NCBI GenBank assembly: GCA_026645375.1
Contig: JAPFFX010000187.1
Coordinates: 1 to 5,751, forward strand
Direction: 5' to 3'
DNA length: 5,751 bases
Origin: Citricoccus sp. WCRC_4
Lineage (GTDB): Bacteria > Actinomycetota > Actinomycetes > Actinomycetales > Micrococcaceae
Below the pieces are notes generated by a model. That model ran no database searches, had not been told where the DNA came from, and saw only the letters and a program-made list of their open reading frames with translations. Positions 5,605 to 5,751 of this stretch are shown here, one piece after another. Each line of letters starts with the position of its first letter. Positions within the stretch are counted from its first letter, which is position 1. Position numbers and translations under genes: made by a program.

Positions 5605-5751
5605 TCAGCGGTCCTCAGGCTGCGCACCGGACTGGCCGGACTCGCCCCCGGAGACCACGTTGCCGTTGCGGCGGCGCGTGCGGGTCCGGCTGCGGCGCGT
5701 GCGTGACTGGTCGCCGTCGGCCGGGGCTGAAGCCGCCGGTTCGGCGGCGGG
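5605..5751 (-). CDS. C-terminal tail of a basic-tailed protein, possibly a DEAD-box RNA helicase
   Basis: An open frame enters from the right edge on the minus strand and ends at a TGA (5607-5605), giving 48 C-terminal residues. The tail starts Ala/Pro-rich, then has an Arg/Thr/Ser block (SRTRRSRTRTRRRNGN), and ends in a Gly/Ser/Gln stretch with an acidic finish. Such Arg-rich disordered tails bind RNA and are typical of actinobacterial DEAD-box helicases; ribonuclease E/G and other nucleic-acid-binding proteins have similar ends, so the identity is only a guess. Its stop lies 27 nt before the GTG start of the methyltransferase, so the two probably form an operon with this gene first. Confidence 0.7.
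   Translation of the reverse strand, partial: PAAEPAASAPADGDQSRTRRSRTRTRRRNGNVVSGGESGQSGAQPEDR

Overview
The window is dense, high-GC (about 70 %) bacterial chromosome with very strong G/C preference at codon third positions. The GC level, the TANNNT-type promoter placed directly before a start codon, and the character of the proteins all point to an actinobacterium. The aminopeptidase P / PHP gene pairing suggests Micrococcaceae (Kocuria, Micrococcus or Arthrobacter-like); that family assignment is inference from memory, not a computed match.

Layout, left to right. (1) The C-terminal tail of an unidentified plus-strand gene ends at 104. (2) It converges on a complete minus-strand M24 metallopeptidase, an aminopeptidase P-type Xaa-Pro aminopeptidase (145-1704). 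A 13-bp tandem duplication at that gene's stop codon forms a perfect 8-bp hairpin. (3) About 45 nt separates the peptidase from a divergent plus-strand PHP-domain phosphoesterase of the YciV/TrpH (RNase AM) type (1751-2599), apparently expressed from a leaderless promoter. (4) A 56-nt convergent gap follows. (5) Next is a minus-strand ABCG-like exporter with its ATPase and six-helix permease in one chain (2656-4428). It resembles actinobacterial FHA-ABC exporters such as Rv1747 but has no FHA domain, and it carries a repetitive proline-rich linker. (6) A 279-nt non-coding stretch holds its probable promoter. (7) A minus-strand beta-class amino-DNA-methyltransferase (4708-5577) lies 27 nt downstream of (8) the C-terminal tail of a gene that enters from the right edge (5605-5751). 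That tail is rich in Arg, Ser and Thr, as in actinobacterial DEAD-box RNA helicases, but its identity is not certain.

The peptidase and the PHP enzyme look like housekeeping functions in dipeptide/proline-peptide turnover and RNA or nucleotide turnover. The methyltransferase is probably co-transcribed with the basic-tailed gene, and no restriction endonuclease is visible, so it looks solitary. The ABC exporter stands alone as a monocistron between convergent and tandem neighbours, and its 5' part uses somewhat less typical codons, so it may be an accessory insertion. I see no RNA genes, CRISPR arrays, insertion sequences or phage genes. Nothing here is clearly a new multi-gene system. The points most worth following are the FHA-less exporter with its repeat linker, the solitary methyltransferase in its operon, and the stop-codon duplication.
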